Positions 63,320 to 64,000 of a stretch of 64,000 nucleotides of DNA are shown here, piece by piece (position 1 is the first letter of the stretch; each line of letters opens with the position of its first letter). The stretch covers positions 124,001-188,000 of the forward strand of contig JAHRYS010000001.1 of the NCBI GenBank assembly GCA_020621985.1, read 5' to 3'. This DNA comes from Candidatus Ferrigenium altingense (lineage in GTDB: Bacteria > Pseudomonadota > Gammaproteobacteria > Burkholderiales > Gallionellaceae). Below the pieces are notes generated by a model. That model worked only from the letters and a program-made list of their open reading frames with translations, made no database searches and was not told the origin of the DNA. The translations under genes were made by a program, and so were the position numbers.

Positions 63320-64000
63320 ATGAATAGCAATCTTCAATCCAGCGGCGGCCATGACCGTGAATTTGTATTCACGAGCAAGGATTTCGAACGGGTGCGGCAG
63401 TTGATCTATGACCATGCCGGCATTTCGCTTAACCCCTCCAAGCAGGATATGGTGTACAGCCGCTTGGCGCGCCGCCTGCGGGCAACCGGCATCAATAATT
63501 TCAAGGATTATCTGGCCTTGCTGGAAAGCAACAATGAAGCCGAGTGGCAGGCGTTTGTAAACTCGCTCACCACCAATCTGACTTCATTCTTTCGTGAACC
63601 GCACCATTTTCCGTTGCTGGCCGAACATGTGCTTAAACAAAAAGGGCGGCATCCCATTTCGCTGTGGTGCTCGGCGGCTTCAACCGGGGAAGAGCCCTAC
63701 TCGATGGCGATGACCATGGTGGATGCCTTCGGCAGTTTTACGCCGCCCGTTACCATCGTCGCGACTGATCTGGATACCAATGTGCTCGCCAAGGCGGAAG
63801 CCGGCGTTTATCCGGTCGAGCGTATTGAGAAACTTTCCGATGATGTGGTAAAGCGTTTCTTCCTCAGGGGGACGGGCGCGCAGGCGGGTTTTGTGCGGGT
63901 GAGACCGGAGTTGCGCGCGATGATTACTTTCCGGCAGGTGAATTTGCTCAGTGATGATTGGCATATACGCGGCCCGCTGGATGCGATTTTCTGCCGCAAT
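63320..64000 (+). CDS. cheR: Chemotaxis protein methyltransferase CheR, N-terminal part
   Basis: Open to the window end, 227 residues. CheR methylates glutamates of chemoreceptors using S-adenosylmethionine. N-terminal helical domain (FERVRQLIYDHAGISL; YSRLARRLR), then the catalytic domain with TSFFREPHHFP, LWCSAASTGEEPYSMAM (SAM-binding), VATDLDTNVLAKA and the last visible IFCRN (start of the FCRNVMIYF motif). AGGA precedes the ATG at 63320. The right end is cut by the window, not by mutation. Confidence 0.95.
   Translation, partial: MNSNLQSSGGHDREFVFTSKDFERVRQLIYDHAGISLNPSKQDMVYSRLARRLRATGINNFKDYLALLESNNEAEWQAFVNSLTTNLTSFFREPHHFPLLAEHVLKQKGRHPISLWCSAASTGEEPYSMAMTMVDAFGSFTPPVTIVATDLDTNVLAKAEAGVYPVERIEKLSDDVVKRFFLRGTGAQAGFVRVRPELRAMITFRQVNLLSDDWHIRGPLDAIFCRN

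Overview
The window looks like chromosome of a high-GC betaproteobacterium, most plausibly of the Nitrosomonadales/Gallionellaceae type (relatives of Sideroxydans, Gallionella, Nitrotoga). The inference rests on the E. coli-like housekeeping genes (recG, ubiC, secA, argJ, ilvD, the pilC-pilD-coaE-zapD-yacG run), flhDC-type flagellar control, the large number of c-type cytochromes, and a Cyc2-like cytochrome-porin of the kind found in neutrophilic iron oxidisers. No rRNA, tRNA, CRISPR array or complete insertion sequence was seen.

Layout. 1-20.1 kb is mainly housekeeping: the end of a phosphoglucomutase gene, ridA, recG, ubiC, dciA, an M23 peptidase gene, secA, a cyclic-nucleotide-binding protein gene, argJ, a Nudix-ThiE fusion, then a minus-strand block (yacG, zapD, coaE, pilD, pilC, a CorB-like transporter gene, lgt), then ilvD and yeaD. 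20.1-35.1 kb is an accessory redox island. On the minus strand lies an operon with two soluble cytochromes c, three very small single-helix membrane proteins, a CydA-like membrane protein of the cytochrome bd superfamily, three further multi-domain cytochromes c, a small membrane protein and, after a gap, a formylglycine-enzyme-like protein. Divergent from it on the plus strand are a UspA-PCP_red fusion, a NirJ/AhbD-like radical SAM protein carrying PCP_red-like repeats, and a protoporphyrinogen-oxidase-like flavoprotein. I infer that the two halves form one system: an unusual bd-like oxidoreductase with at least eight c hemes, plus a dedicated tetrapyrrole-modifying and assembly module. Two paralogous monoheme lipoproteins and one soluble cytochrome c flank it, and one of the lipoprotein loci carries a decayed copy of the yeaD 3' end, which records a local duplication.

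35.1-43.9 kb holds a Kef-type antiporter gene, a pseudopilin gene, a DUF4258/DUF2283 gene pair with a frameshift, the Cyc2-like gene behind a good sigma70 promoter, a REP-flanked RAYT transposase gene next to a cysC remnant, and an HDOD-receiver-GGDEF protein gene. 44.1-64 kb is a motility and chemotaxis region: flhDC, motAB, four chemoreceptors (one with a CxxCH heme motif outside the membrane), two cheV, two cheY, cheZ, two cheA, cheW and the start of cheR.

Intergenic gaps are rich in palindromic repeats of several families. A purine-rich hairpin family recurs between pil, mot and che genes, and one copy carries a 60-bp insertion in its loop. Other notable elements are a 142-bp palindrome-ended element before secA and an in-frame 51-bp insertion with 9-bp direct repeats inside recG.
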